Assembly (NCBI GenBank): GCA_963978545.1
Contig: OZ021729.1
Coordinates: 6,755,501 to 6,819,500 of the forward strand
Reading direction: 5' to 3'
DNA: 64,000 bases
DNA from: Linyphia triangularis
Lineage: Eukaryota; Arthropoda; Arachnida; Araneae; Linyphiidae
Below the pieces are notes generated by a model that worked only from the letters and a program-made list of their open reading frames with translations, had not been told where the DNA came from and made no database searches. This document shows positions 45,294 to 56,285 of the stretch, piece after piece. The position numbers and the translations under genes were made by a program. Within the stretch, counting starts at the first letter, position 1, and each line of letters opens with the position of its first letter.

Positions 45294-46250
45294 TCTATAT
45301 ATATAATTCTATTGCGTGCCGCCCAAATTCGGCTGTATTTCTGTGAGCAGAATGGCAACGACTTCAAACAACCGATCACAAATCTTCTAAATGTGCTTTA
45401 TACACGAGTTTCAAAATTCAGCAATCCAGCCAATCACAATTTATCTTTTGAAATTTAACTTCTTTCAGTAACCAACAATTTGAATTCGCTATATTTTGTT
45501 TTCTTATTACTGATACAAATTATTGCATATTTAAACCGTATTGGGGGGGGATTTAATATTTACGTTGATGGCCGGAATAAATAGATGCAAGATGTGTACA
45601 TTTGTTTTGGATTATTGTTCTATATAAACCGGGTTTTTCCGAAAAATTGTCGGTTAAAATTCCAAGTTGGATACGGATTCTGCGCCAAGAATTACACCAA
45701 CAAATTTCAGCCGACGCCCTCTTTTTAATAACAAGTGAATTGCCTATAGTTGCCATTATTTGGCGCGGTTTTATGTAAACAATTCTTGGCGCCGTATTCG
45801 TACTGTACTTTAAAGTTATATCCATATTTATATGTGAATGCTTTCCGAATATATATACCGATAAAAACTAAGCATGGAATTTCAATTAAGAATATTAAGG
45901 TTTCTATGCTGAAAATTCACAGTAAATTGAATAAGAATTTGAGTATTCTTTAAAAAGCACATTTTTTTTTAAATAACTTTTTATAATAATATATTCATTC
46001 AGGTTGGGATTTACCGTACGGTGCCTTTTGGAGACTTTTAAAAAAAAATCGCCATAAATAATCCAATTTTTTCAGTTTCATGGCACAATATCACTATTCA
46101 AGATTTTTCTTGATTATGCAACTGAAATAGATTTTTGCTTGGGCATATTTTAAATGCTTCACTTTGAAGCGAGCGAAGCGAACCAAAGGGAATTACGTAG
46201 CAATCCCGGGGGTTGGCGAGCGTTAGCGAGCAGGGGGGGGAGCGCCCTAG
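45294..46250 (+). mobile_element. Non-autonomous Helitron, complete, inserted in repeat B
   Basis: Starts TCTATATATATAATTC after an A and ends in 'ggcgagcgttagcgagcag', a G-rich (decayed) hairpin and CTAG before a T. Removing it rejoins 'tacatagggtaa' with 'tggaagtataatattcg', exactly matching the uninterrupted repeat B at 25562-25590. Length 957 bp; no Rep/helicase. It contains a hairpin element (45666-45810). Confidence 0.87.
45666..45810. repeat. Hairpin repeat F, copy 1
   Basis: Inverted ends 'ggatacggattctgcgccaa' and 'aattcttggcgccgtattcg' enclose about 90 bp. Related to 63855-64000 ('attgcctatagttgccat' shared in form). Confidence 0.65.
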
Positions 46251-46970
46251 TGGAAGTATAATATTCGATCATAAAAAGAAAAGAAAAAAAAATCGAATTC
46301 CTTGCATTTCTCAACGTTTAGGAACAGCCTGATCTCATAAAAAGTGACCTAGAAAAAATGTCTAACTGTATGTTCGTGATCAGCATGACTCCAGAACAAA
46401 TTGACCTACTATGTTCAAATTCGGTGTGAGGGTTGGTGATGGCACAAGGACTACCATTAAGGTTTTTATCAAAATCGAGCATGCGCATAAGGTAGCTGCC
46501 ATTTAAAAAAAAAATCATGTTTTTCAATGATTGCTAAAAAACGGCTCTAACGATTTTGTTCAAAATCGCTGTGGTAATGCCTCTTAAGGTGTTGTAAACA
46601 TTCCACCTCCGAAATTCCCGTAAAACTGATTTAATGGCGCAAAATGTTGAAATACGAACTCCTTCAACACAAGAATTCTCTTTCCTTGAGCATAGCTCAT
46701 CGACGATCGTTTTTTCTCTTCTCCTCAGTTTCACTTATAAGAAAGGATTATATAAGAATTACCGAAATAAGTATCGCCAAAATTCCCATTTTGGTGAAGT
46801 CCCCCCCCCCCCCACATCTTAAGACGCATATAAGACTTATCGCAAAAAAAATATCACCAAACTGGCTATTTTTTCTCAACGAATGATGAAAATATAAAAA
46901 CGGTAAATGACACAAATCCACATTAGTAATATAGTGTAATTGAAAGTTGTGCGATGTTCCACACCCCTTG
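46251..46970 (+). repeat. Repeat B, copy 5 (3' of the Helitron)
   Basis: Continues repeat B from the Helitron insertion site to 'gttccacaccccttg'. Poly-C at 46801-46813. The 5' part of this copy lies to the left of 45294, within the inverted-repeat arm. Confidence 0.8.
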
Positions 46971-47039
46971 TTACTCTTGGAGTTAAGTAAGGCGAGGTTT
47001 GCAAGTAAAAAATTTTTTAAAAAATCGTCAAATCATTTC

Positions 47040-48078
47040 TGTTGATAAATCGTGTAGTATTTCCGTTAAAATTAGAGGAGATTATTTTTTTTTTTAAAAG
47101 AAAAGGGTAAAGAACTGTGTCTCAAAGCAAAAAATTAGGTCACAGTTTCGCTTTTGAAAAAATGAAGATGGTTGGTGTCAAGTTGTGAATCGGATTCCCA
47201 ACCACGAAGAACGATACAAATTTGACGTCTGGAATTCATCCACAAATACATTTATTTCTTAGGTTGAGGAAGATGATTGGCATCCGATGACTCATAGATG
47301 TGTCAGCACATTTTTATTAAAGGAGAGGGAGGGGGTGGGGGAGGTAGACTAGTTGCATGCGTTGGATTGCTGTGTGGATGGAATGGCCTTGTGCGGGTTT
47401 GCCTCTTTGGAATGTTTTGGAAATATTTGAACTTGCTTTCTCAGCTCTGAATTTGTGGATCGAGAACGAAAGCATTAGAGGTCGGAAATATCGATCAAAA
47501 TAAATATCGATACTATATCGTTGCATAGAAAAAATATCGATATATCGATACATGATTGTTTTAATTTGATTTTCAATTTTGCCTGAAACAAGGTTTTTCG
47601 GAGCGGATTTCTACTTTTCATGATTGCTTTTTTGAAAGGTGATTACTTTTTCAACTGAAATGGATCTATTACAAACAAAAAAAAGTTATATTTTTGCTTA
47701 TTTGGTGCAGTGATTTAAAAAAAAGTTTCGATAATTTTCCTAATAGCTTTTAAGTGTATGAGAAAATATTTTGAATATTGGGGCCATTTTAACTGTCTCT
47801 CAGCTAAGTTCACACTTTAGTTTTGAAGTTTTTAAAAAGGGAAATAAGAAAATTGAAAAAACACATGGAACTACAAAACGATCATCAAAAAACTAAAAAT
47901 GTTTGAAAATATCGATATATCGTTGACTTTTATCGATATTTAAAATATCGATTTTTTTTTTTAAAAAGAAATATTGATAAAAATATCGTTGTATCGATAC
48001 ATCGCCGACCTCTAGAAAGCATAATTCTTACGAAAGAACTATTTCGTATTCTTACTTGATTTTGCGTTTAGCAAAAAA
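47040..48078 (-). mobile_element. Diverged hAT-2 copy in the inverted-repeat spacer, split by a MITE
   Basis: Matches 51830-52225 in order ('ttccgttaaaattag', 'tcgaattcatccacaaata', 'gcatg.gttggattg', 'tcagctctgaa', 'gaaagaacy.tttcg'), interrupted by the MITE at 47476-48014. The terminal CAGGGG end is lost. Confidence 0.7.
47476..48014. mobile_element. hAT-type MITE 'ATCGAT', copy 4
   Basis: Ends TAGAGGTCGGAAATATCGAT and ...ATCGCCGACCTCTA, with a perfect 8-bp TSD GAAAGCAT at 47468-47475 and 48015-48022. At 539 bp it is closest to the family's basic length. Confidence 0.92.
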
Positions 48079-48089
48079 AATTCAATTTT

Positions 48090-48390
48090 ATATTTATTAA
48101 CACAGCGCCCTCTGTAAACAGCGCGTGCTTGGTGTTTGCATCTAATTTTGAATACCAAAAACATTTCTATCAGCAAAATGTTTGGCAAACTGCGTTTTCA
48201 AAATTTATTTATTAAAAAGGAACATGAAGTAATGCACTCACATTCAAATACATTTTTTTATTCAGATTAAAACAATTTATTATTTATTAAATTTTGTTTG
48301 ACAACAAGAGTTTCTTCAGTGGTCAGTAAAATGCTATTTTAGCGCGATTGTATGACAGCAAGTTGGTTTATTAGTATTCTGTAAAATTAA
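48090..48390 (+). repeat. Repeat E copy
   Basis: Matches 24430-24720 ('acacagcgcc', 'gtttgcatctaatttt', 'caagttggtttattagta'). Confidence 0.65.
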
Positions 48391-48475
48391 TGGTACTCTT
48401 AAATTTTCCGGGCGCAAGCGATAAATCGCCAAATAATGTAGAATTTCGCCAAATTTCTTCTTATAACCATAAGGG
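48391..48475. other. Spacer next to right-arm inner breakpoint
   Basis: Short segment with three TCGCCAA-type motifs; unassigned. Confidence 0.4.
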
Positions 48476-49037
48476 GGCTGGATTGCTGAATTTTGAAACT
48501 CGTGTATAAAGCACATTTAGAAGATTTGTGATCGGTTGTTTCAAGTCGTTGCCATTCTGCTCACAGAAATACAGCCGAATTTGGGCGGCACGCAATAGAA
48601 TTATATATATAGATTACCCTATGTATTACACATGGGTAATTGAAAGTAAAAAACAAATGACCATCACAGATGCATTTTTTGGACAATCCAGAAAACAGAA
48701 GCAAACCTGTGGTGGTAAGATTCAAGGCAAGATGTTAAAGAAGTGTTCGAATGTTGACATTTTGGGTGTTAGGAAGATCGTGTAATTGTGCATTTTTGTA
48801 TGTTTGCTAGATATTAGGAAAACCGAACAGTTACGTTGTTTCTACACGATAAAATGTATTCAAAACAGTATTGATTTTTTCACTCGTCAATCCATGAAAA
48901 GATAAACTTGAGTGGCGCCAAGAAAGTGAATGGATGGAGCATACTTGCATCACCTTAGCTGTTGAAATTTTTAATAATACAACTTAAAACAAAGTTTTTA
49001 ATATAAATCCCTTATATGCATTGCCAATTTTTATATT

Positions 49038-49404
49038 TGTTACGAATTTTTGTATATTTGTAAATATTTCGTAGTGTTAATTTTGTAAATAGGAAAATTT
49101 ATGTACATCTCGCATAAGGCAGTGCAATAGCTCGTCGTTAGTTTGCTTCCCCGCAATGTGTGTCTTAATGCTTGATAACGAGTTTTACAGAGGTAACGCT
49201 GGGAAGAGAGTTTTACAAGGAGCAGGGCATTTAACTTTATGGTAATGGCAATCTCGCCAAGTTGGCGATGGTTTTGGCGACTAATTTTTGTCACCAAATT
49301 TGGTGACCATTTGGCAACATTTTCGGTCCCCATGTACATGTGTAGGACTTATCGACTACGATCTGGAAAGTTCTCCAAATATCTACCTCTAGAAGTTTCA
49401 AGAA
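49038..49404 (+). mobile_element. LTR-1 fragment, right arm
   Basis: Mirror of 44503-44869. Confidence 0.85.
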
Positions 49405-49484
49405 GTTTTCTAATTCTAAATGATGTAAATGAATAATTCTTATGAATTTTGACTTTCTAATTGTTATTCATTTAGATGTTAATT

Positions 49485-49650
49485 TGCTCATCTGATGGCT
49501 GCTTTGTTAAAGCTTCGGCCTCGCATGCAAAAGGTGCCGGGTTAGGTATAGATGTTCGTGTAGTTTGGAATTCACGTTACGCTGGAGGTCTAGGCCTGAT
49601 TAGCCGTTATTGAGCAAAACATAGGTCATTGAGCGTACAAAACAACCAAC
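49485..49650 (+). mobile_element. SINE-2, right arm
   Basis: Mirror of 44257-44420. Confidence 0.75.
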
Positions 49651-50358
49651 TAGTTGTTAATTTTATTTTATTTATGGAACATATTTTGAAAATGAAAAGA
49701 AGGGTCTATCAAGCAAGAGGATCTTCTCTACATTTTCATCTCGAGAAGGAGAAAAACCAATAAACACTCAATCGACATCTGCAACAATCGCAATCTTGTT
49801 CAGTCATTTTGAAAACAGATTCCGAGGAGCTGCAGAATCAGATAATTCATCTTAACCCATTGAATGTGAGGCACCTCTAAAGTTCTAGAAGTCAGATGAT
49901 TTTGTTAAGTTTTGGCTCCGAAAACCCAGATTACCCGATTACCCTAGAAGGATGCGTTCTAAATAAAATGACTCTTAATCGAAACTTGATCCCTTAGAAA
50001 AAAAAATTCTAAATAAAAATTGTAAAAAAAATAAAAAAATAATCTGTTTAAAATTTTTTGTAGATTATCTGTTTAAAAATTGTTGTAAATAATCTGTTTA
50101 AAAATTTGTGTCGATAACATGTATGAAAAATGTGTTATAATCTATTTAAAATGTGTCGAACAGTCCTTTAGAATGTGCTGTATAAAGCAAATAGTTTAAA
50201 AATCTATATAACAATAGTTCAAAAAAAAAAAAAAAAAAGTCTAAACACACATTTTTTTTTTCTTTTCAAATCCTGTGGTACTTATTATCTGTAGAGATTA
50301 TTAAAATAATATTAATAAATTTATTTATTCATAGTTGTCATTTTCACTCCTCCCCCAC

Positions 50359-52339
50359 CAGTGGTGTAGTGTAAAATAAAAAGGTATGGGAACGCTATGT
50401 CGCGTCGTTACAAACGTATATACTTTTGTTTTTTTCCTGTGTGTGTATGGGGGGGGGGGGGGTTAGTTAGAATAAATAACTTTCTATATTTTACTTTAAT
50501 AATCTCAAAACAGGTAATGAGCTCCTCAAAACTGAAAAGAAAAACATGTGTGTTTAGAGTTTTTTTATTTAAATATCTTTTTAAAACTATTAAGTTATCT
50601 GGATTTTTTAACAATTTGCTTTGCACAACCCATTTTAACAGATTGTTTGACACTTTATAAATGGATTAGAAGATATTTTCAAACATATTATTGACACAAT
50701 TTTTAAATAGATTTTTTGCAACAATTTTCAAACAGATTATGAACAATTAATTTTAAACAGATTATCAACAATTCATTTTAAACAGATTATTTACATGATT
50801 TCTTAAACAATTTTCAATCAGAGAAATTTCCATAAGAGATCGAGTTTCGATTCAAACCTGATGGCTGTATGGTTAGAGCTCTATCCTCGCATGCCAAAGG
50901 TGCTAGGCATGGATGTTCGTTATGATTCGAAATCCACTTTAAGCTGTTGGTCCCTGCACGATTAGCCGTCATTGTACATAAAAGTAGGCCGTTGATCGTA
51001 CAAACAACCAACCAAATATAGACTCATCAATTGATAGATGTACATTGTCATCAAAATCACTACAATTTAAAAAATATCGGAAACAATTTCCTCCCCTTAC
51101 CGCCACCACTGTATTTAATGTTGATTTTTTTTAAACTTGGGAGAAAAAGATTTTTTTAAGAACTGTTGCTACATTTTGGAATAAACTCTGCAAAAGCTGT
51201 AAATGTAAGATTTCCCAATCTCAAACCAAAAAGCAATTTACTTTTGAATTTTTAAATTCATTTTCATTGCTTTCTCACTATTTCACACCCCGATTTTGAT
51301 GTATTTATACCCATTTGCAAAACCATTAGCAATTTTATATTAAGAAAAGTGAAATATATAACCTCAAAGCAAATATGAATAGATTCAATATCATGAGTTT
51401 CGGCAGTATCATTTGTAGGTTGCAAGGAACATTTTTTTTCCCCCTAACTTTGATTTTTCAAAACTATTTTCCTTCTCACTATGACAAATACAAAATCTAT
51501 TATTAAATAGCACACAGTTTATTTTTCCTGTGAATTTTGCCCTTTTCTCCACTTTTATAAAAATTTAAGTAACTATTAGGGAGGGAATAAAAGCATCCTC
51601 CCATGCACCATCCTGAGGCCACCCATTTCCATTATTTTTATGTATTGAGTTAAAAAAGTAGTAGGAGTTACAAAATCAATACTGTTTAGAATATATTTTG
51701 TCATGTTCGAACAACGTATCAGTTTGATTTTCCCAATACCTGGCAAGCCAATATAAATGCATAATTCCGTGATTTCAAAACACGTGGGTAATATAAAAAA
51801 AATTACATCACTTTTGTTGAGAAATTGATTAGCGTTCCCGTTAAAATTAGAAAAAACATTCATCAAGGAAAGGGCGTAAAGAACTGACAATATCGGGCAG
51901 ACCGCAGTTTTGGAGAGAGTTGGCGTCATTTTGTGTATGAAGAACCATGCAACTTTGAAGTCTCGAATTCATCCACAAATATAGAAGATAATCTGCATTG
52001 GATGAATCATAGTTCTAATGAAGAAGTATTGAAACATTAAACCAAGTAGGAGAGGGGAGGCGGGGGGAAGGGGGTGTCGAGTGCATGTGTTGGATTGTTG
52101 ATGGAATGGCCGTGTGAGTTAGTTGCCGCGCCTTTTTCAACTTGCTTGCTCAGCTCTGAAGCTGCAGATCGAAAACAGCAGCATAGTTCTCAGGAAAGAA
52201 CCTTTTCGGTTTCTTTCTTGACTTTGCGTTTAATGAAAAGATAAAAGAAAGAAAAAAATTAGGAGAGGGAACGCCGTTCCGCCTTCTAAAAAGGTAAAGG
52301 ATCGCCGTTCCCACGCGTTCCCGCTCCACTACACCCCTG
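50359..52339 (-). mobile_element. hAT-2, right arm copy, TSD on inner side only
   Basis: Begins CAGTGGTGTAG after TCCCCCAC (the complement of the left arm's TSD) and ends CCACTACACCCCTG at 52339. The outer flank is CTAGTGCC, not the matching octamer. A run of 13 G (about 50450-50462) replaces a shorter run in the left arm. Confidence 0.85.
50855..51016 (+). mobile_element. SINE-2 in right-arm hAT-2
   Basis: Mirror of 42901-43061. Confidence 0.75.
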
Positions 52340-53001
52340 CTAGTGCCTAAGTGTTGTATCTGTCATTTGCAAACGAGACCATCACATAGCCCCTTCCCAG
52401 TGAGTTACGAAGAGATGATCGATTGAGTTGCTTGCGTGTGAGTTGAGTGCGTTGCGTGTGGCAGTGAATAGAGCGCCAGAGGTTGCTTGCTGTGTGTCAG
52501 TTAGTCTCCAAAGATTCTGAGGTGGTAGTGTGGAGGTCGTTCAGTAGATGGTGCCACTGATATATTCGAATATTCGGGTCATCAATGTAGCGGTGAGCGC
52601 TAACGGGGAGTAGAACCCGGAACTCCCAGATCAGAAGACAGGCACGCTAACCACTAGGCAAAAGTGATCACTAGTGCCTAAGTGTTGTATCTGTCATTTG
52701 CAAACGAGACCATCACATAGCCCCTTCCCAGTGAGTTACGAAGAGATGATCGATTGAGTTGCTTGCGTGTGAGTTGAGTGCGTTGCGTGTGGCAGTGAAT
52801 AGAGCGCCAGAGGTTGCTTGCTGTGTGTCAGTTAGTCTCCAAAGATTCTGAGGTGGTTTTGTGGAGGTCGTTCAGTAGATGGTGCCACTGATATATTCGA
52901 ATATTCGGGTCATCAATGTAGCGGTGAGCTCTAACGGGGAGTAGAACCCGGAACTCCCAGATCAGAAGACAGGCACGCTAACCACTAGGCAAAAGTGATC
53001 A
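52340..53001. repeat. 331-bp tandem duplication with tRNA-like ends
   Basis: Two nearly identical units (52340-52670, 52671-53001). Each ends on the minus strand with a tRNA-like segment: A box 'gcctagtggttagcgtgcc' and B box 'gggttctactccccg' (52597-52665, 52928-52996). Each also contains 'gtgagttgagtgcgttgcgt'. A third, diverged unit start ('ctagcccctaggtg') follows. Confidence 0.88.
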
Positions 53002-53440
53002 CTAGCCCCTAGGTGTTGTATCTGTCATTTGTACACGAGACCATCACAAATGTATTATCGAAATAATGCATGCCATGTAAACTGGAAGGCAATGTCGTAT
53101 ATATTGCAACAAAATAATCATTGGAAAAGTATTGAAAGGTTTGTAATAATATTATTTAAATTTCTAGACTTTTCCTGTACCCAAATAGCTACGGCGTGAC
53201 TTTGTCTAACGTACAACCAGGTTTCAGTCTATTAAAACCCCTTTCAAGCCTTTCCTCGATTTCACCACTTTACTTTAAACACGAAACATCGGAAAGACAT
53301 CGTGTTTCAGTTAAGTTAGATTAGTCAAAATACCTTTAAAAATACTTCAACTGGACTAGTAGATCTCACATTAGGATTATAAACTTTAAAGGTGGGAAAG
53401 GGAAATGAGGGAGGTTTTTTAGATTTTTAGAAATCTCAGG

Positions 53441-53689
53441 TTGACTGTGACGTTTCTTTTCTTCAGAAGAATATATGCGCAACTTCTCCTTCCTCAAGAT
53501 AATAATATTGGCGATTTGAATACCTCCCTCCCCCCAAAAAACCTCTGCAGATACTATTCCTTACTTAGTTTGGATTTTTGTGCCGAAAATTATGGTTTGC
53601 TTTTTTATAGATCTAAATATTTTGTTGCTAAATTTGAAGTTCATAAGGGTAGTGAGTTAGTTGAGAATAATTTACTTTGTAAAACTTGA
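53441..53689 (+). other. 82-codon open frame in hAT-1
   Basis: This frame, ending ...SELVENNLLCKT, is intact here and broken in copy 1. A pyrimidine tract with AG ('tttcttttcttcag') precedes it, so it could be a 3' exon relic. No domain is recognised. Confidence 0.3.
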
Positions 53690-54044
53690 TTTCTGCTTCA
53701 TTGGGATAGAGGTTCATATATATATTTTTTTTACATATAAATAATACTAGCTGAATACCCGTGCTGCGCTACGAAATTTTACCATTAGCATTTTAGCGAT
53801 CAAAAGACATTCATGTATTCTACACTTCAGACGTTTGCTCCCATTTCGATCCCGACAAATTGATTTATCAAAATAGGAACTTTCCTTTGTTGACATTTTA
53901 AACGAAATTTATAATTGTGAATAGTAAACTGGTATAGTTTATTGTGTTTATGTTTGCTCTTAGTTCTAAATTTCAAAGTAGTAGCTGTGTTGGAATTAAG
54001 TTAATTAGACATTAAGTTAATCCTCGTATAGTTTCAATGTTGCG

Positions 54045-56215
54045 TCGTCTTTTCATCCCTTAAAAATTCGTTAATCGATATTGGAATGACTTATTTTTTT
54101 AACATTTGCAAAAAAAAATCAGAAAAATGACTACATTGGAAGAGGAACATTCGGATATCCCTCGTTTGGAACATTTAACCCCTTCTCGACCCCTTAAAGT
54201 TGGTTAATCGAGAACAGAATAGCTTACTTTTTCTATGTTTAATCTTTTTTGACATTTGTACCAAATTTCCGAGTTGTGACCATATGGGAAGTGGTACATT
54301 CGAATATTCCTCGTTTGGAACGTTTAACCCCTTTTCCACCCCTTGATCCACCCGAGATCGGAATAGTTTACTTTTTCTGCGTTTGTCTTTATTGATATTC
54401 ACACCAGTTTTCAGAATTGTGAAAATATGAGAAGTAGGACATTCGAATATATCGCTCGTTTGGAACGTTTAACCCCTTTTTGACCTCTTAAAGTGGGTTC
54501 ATCGAGATCGGAATAGCTAACTTTTTCTATGTTTACCATTGTTGACATTTGTACCAATTTTTAGAGTTGTGACTATGTGAGAAGTAGGATATTCGAATGT
54601 CCCTCGTTTGGAACGTTTAACCCCTTTTTGACCTCTTAGAGTGGGTAAATAGAGATCGAAATAGCTTACTTTTTATACGTTTGTTTTTGTTGATACTTGC
54701 ACCAGATTTCAGAGTTGTGACGAAAGGGGAAGTAGGACATTCGAATATCCCTCGTTTGGAACGTTTAACCCCTGTTCCACCCCTTAAAGTGGGTTAATCG
54801 AGATCGGAATAACTTACTTTTTCTTCGTTTGTCTTTATTGATATTCTCACCAATTTTTAGAGTTGTGAAGAAATGAGAAGTAGGACATTCGAATATTCCT
54901 CTTTTGGAACGTTTAACCCCTTTTCGACCCATTAAAGTGGGTTAATCGAGATCGGAATAGTTTACTTTTTCTATTTTTACCATTGTTGATATTTGTGCCG
55001 ATTTTCAGAGTTGTGACTATGTGGGAAGTAGGATTTTCGAATGTCCCTCGTTTGGAACGTTTGACCCCTTTTCGACCCCTTAAAGTGTGTTAATCAAGAT
55101 CGGAATAGTTTACTTTTTCTATTTTTACCATTGTTGATATTTGTGCCGATTTTCAGAGTTGTGACTATGTGGGAAGTAGGATTTTCGAATGTCCCCCGTT
55201 TGGAACGTTTGACCCCTTTTCGACCCCTTAAAGTGTGATAATCGAGATCGGAATAGTTTACTTTTTCTATTTTTACCATTGTTGATATTTGTGCCGATTT
55301 TCAGAGTTGTGACTATGTGGGAAGTAGGATTTTCGAATGTCCCCCGTTTGGAACGTTTGACCTCTTTTCGACCCCTTAAAGTGTGTTAATCGAGATCGGA
55401 ATAGTTTACTTTTTCTATTTTTACCATTGTTGATATTTGTGCCGATTTTCAGAGTTGTGACTATGTGGGAAGTAGGATTTTCGAATGTCCCCCGTTTGGA
55501 ACGTTTGACCCCTTTTCGACCCCTTAAAGTGTGTTAATCGAGATCGGAATAGTTTACTTTTTCTATTTTTACCATTGTTGATATTTGTGCCGATTTTCAG
55601 AGTTGTGACTATGTGGGAAGTAGGATTTTCGAATGTCCCCCGTTTGGAACGTTTGACCCCTTTTCGACCCCTTAAAGTGTGTTAATCGAGATCGGAATAG
55701 TTTACTTTTTCTATTTTTACCATTGTTGATATTTGTGCCGATTTTCAGAGTTGTGACTATGTGGGAAGTAGGATTTTCGAATGTCCCCCGTTTGGAACGT
55801 TTGACCCCTTTTCGACCCCTTAAAGTGTGTTAATCGAGATCGGAATAGTTTACTTTTTCTATTTTTACCATTGTTGATATTTGTGCCGATTTTCAGAGTT
55901 GTGACTATGTGGGAAGTAGGATTTTCGAATGTCCCCCGTTTGGAACGTTTGACCCCTTTTCGACCCCTTAAAGTGTGTTAATCGAGATCGGAATAGTTTA
56001 CTTTTTCTATTTTTACCATTGTTGATATTTGTGCCGATTTTCAGAGTTGTGACTATGTGGGAAGTAGGATTTTCGAATGTCCCCCGTTTGGAACGTTTGA
56101 CCCCTTTTCGACCCCTTAAAGTGTGTTAATCGAGATCGGAATAGTTTACTTTTTCTATTTTTACCATTGTTGATATTTGTGCCGATTTTCAGAGTTGTGA
56201 CTATGTGGGAAGTGG
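54045..56215. repeat. 148-bp tandem array inside a Helitron, about 14-15 units
   Basis: The landmark 'ccttaaagtg' recurs at 148-bp steps (55080, 55228, 55376, 55524, 55672, 55820, 55968, 56116). Units from about 55000 rightward are almost identical; units to the left grow progressively more diverged. Two diverged units are also present in the related relic at 12800-13082. Confidence 0.93.
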
Positions 56216-56221
56216 GAGAAT

Positions 56222-56285
56222 TAGTGATGAGTGAGTCAGTGAGTCAGTGAGTGAGTGAGTGAGTGAGTGAGTGAGTGAGTGAGGG
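56222..56285. repeat. (GTGA)n microsatellite at Helitron 5' end
   Basis: A run of 'gtgagtga' with 'gtca' variants. On the minus strand this lies just inside the Helitron's TC end. Confidence 0.9.

Larger units (their letters stand above)
41577..45431 (+). repeat. Left arm of large inverted repeat
   Basis: This arm matches the reverse complement of 48476-52339 nearly base for base, apart from indels in homopolymers and rare substitutions. It starts exactly at the first base of hAT-2 and ends inside the Helitron at 45294-46250, 138 bp from its 5' end. Confidence 0.93.
48476..52339 (-). repeat. Right arm of large inverted repeat
   Basis: Inverted copy of 41577-45431. Its inner end holds only the first 138 bp of the Helitron; its outer end stops on the last base of hAT-2 (CACCCCTG at 52339). 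Confidence 0.93.
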
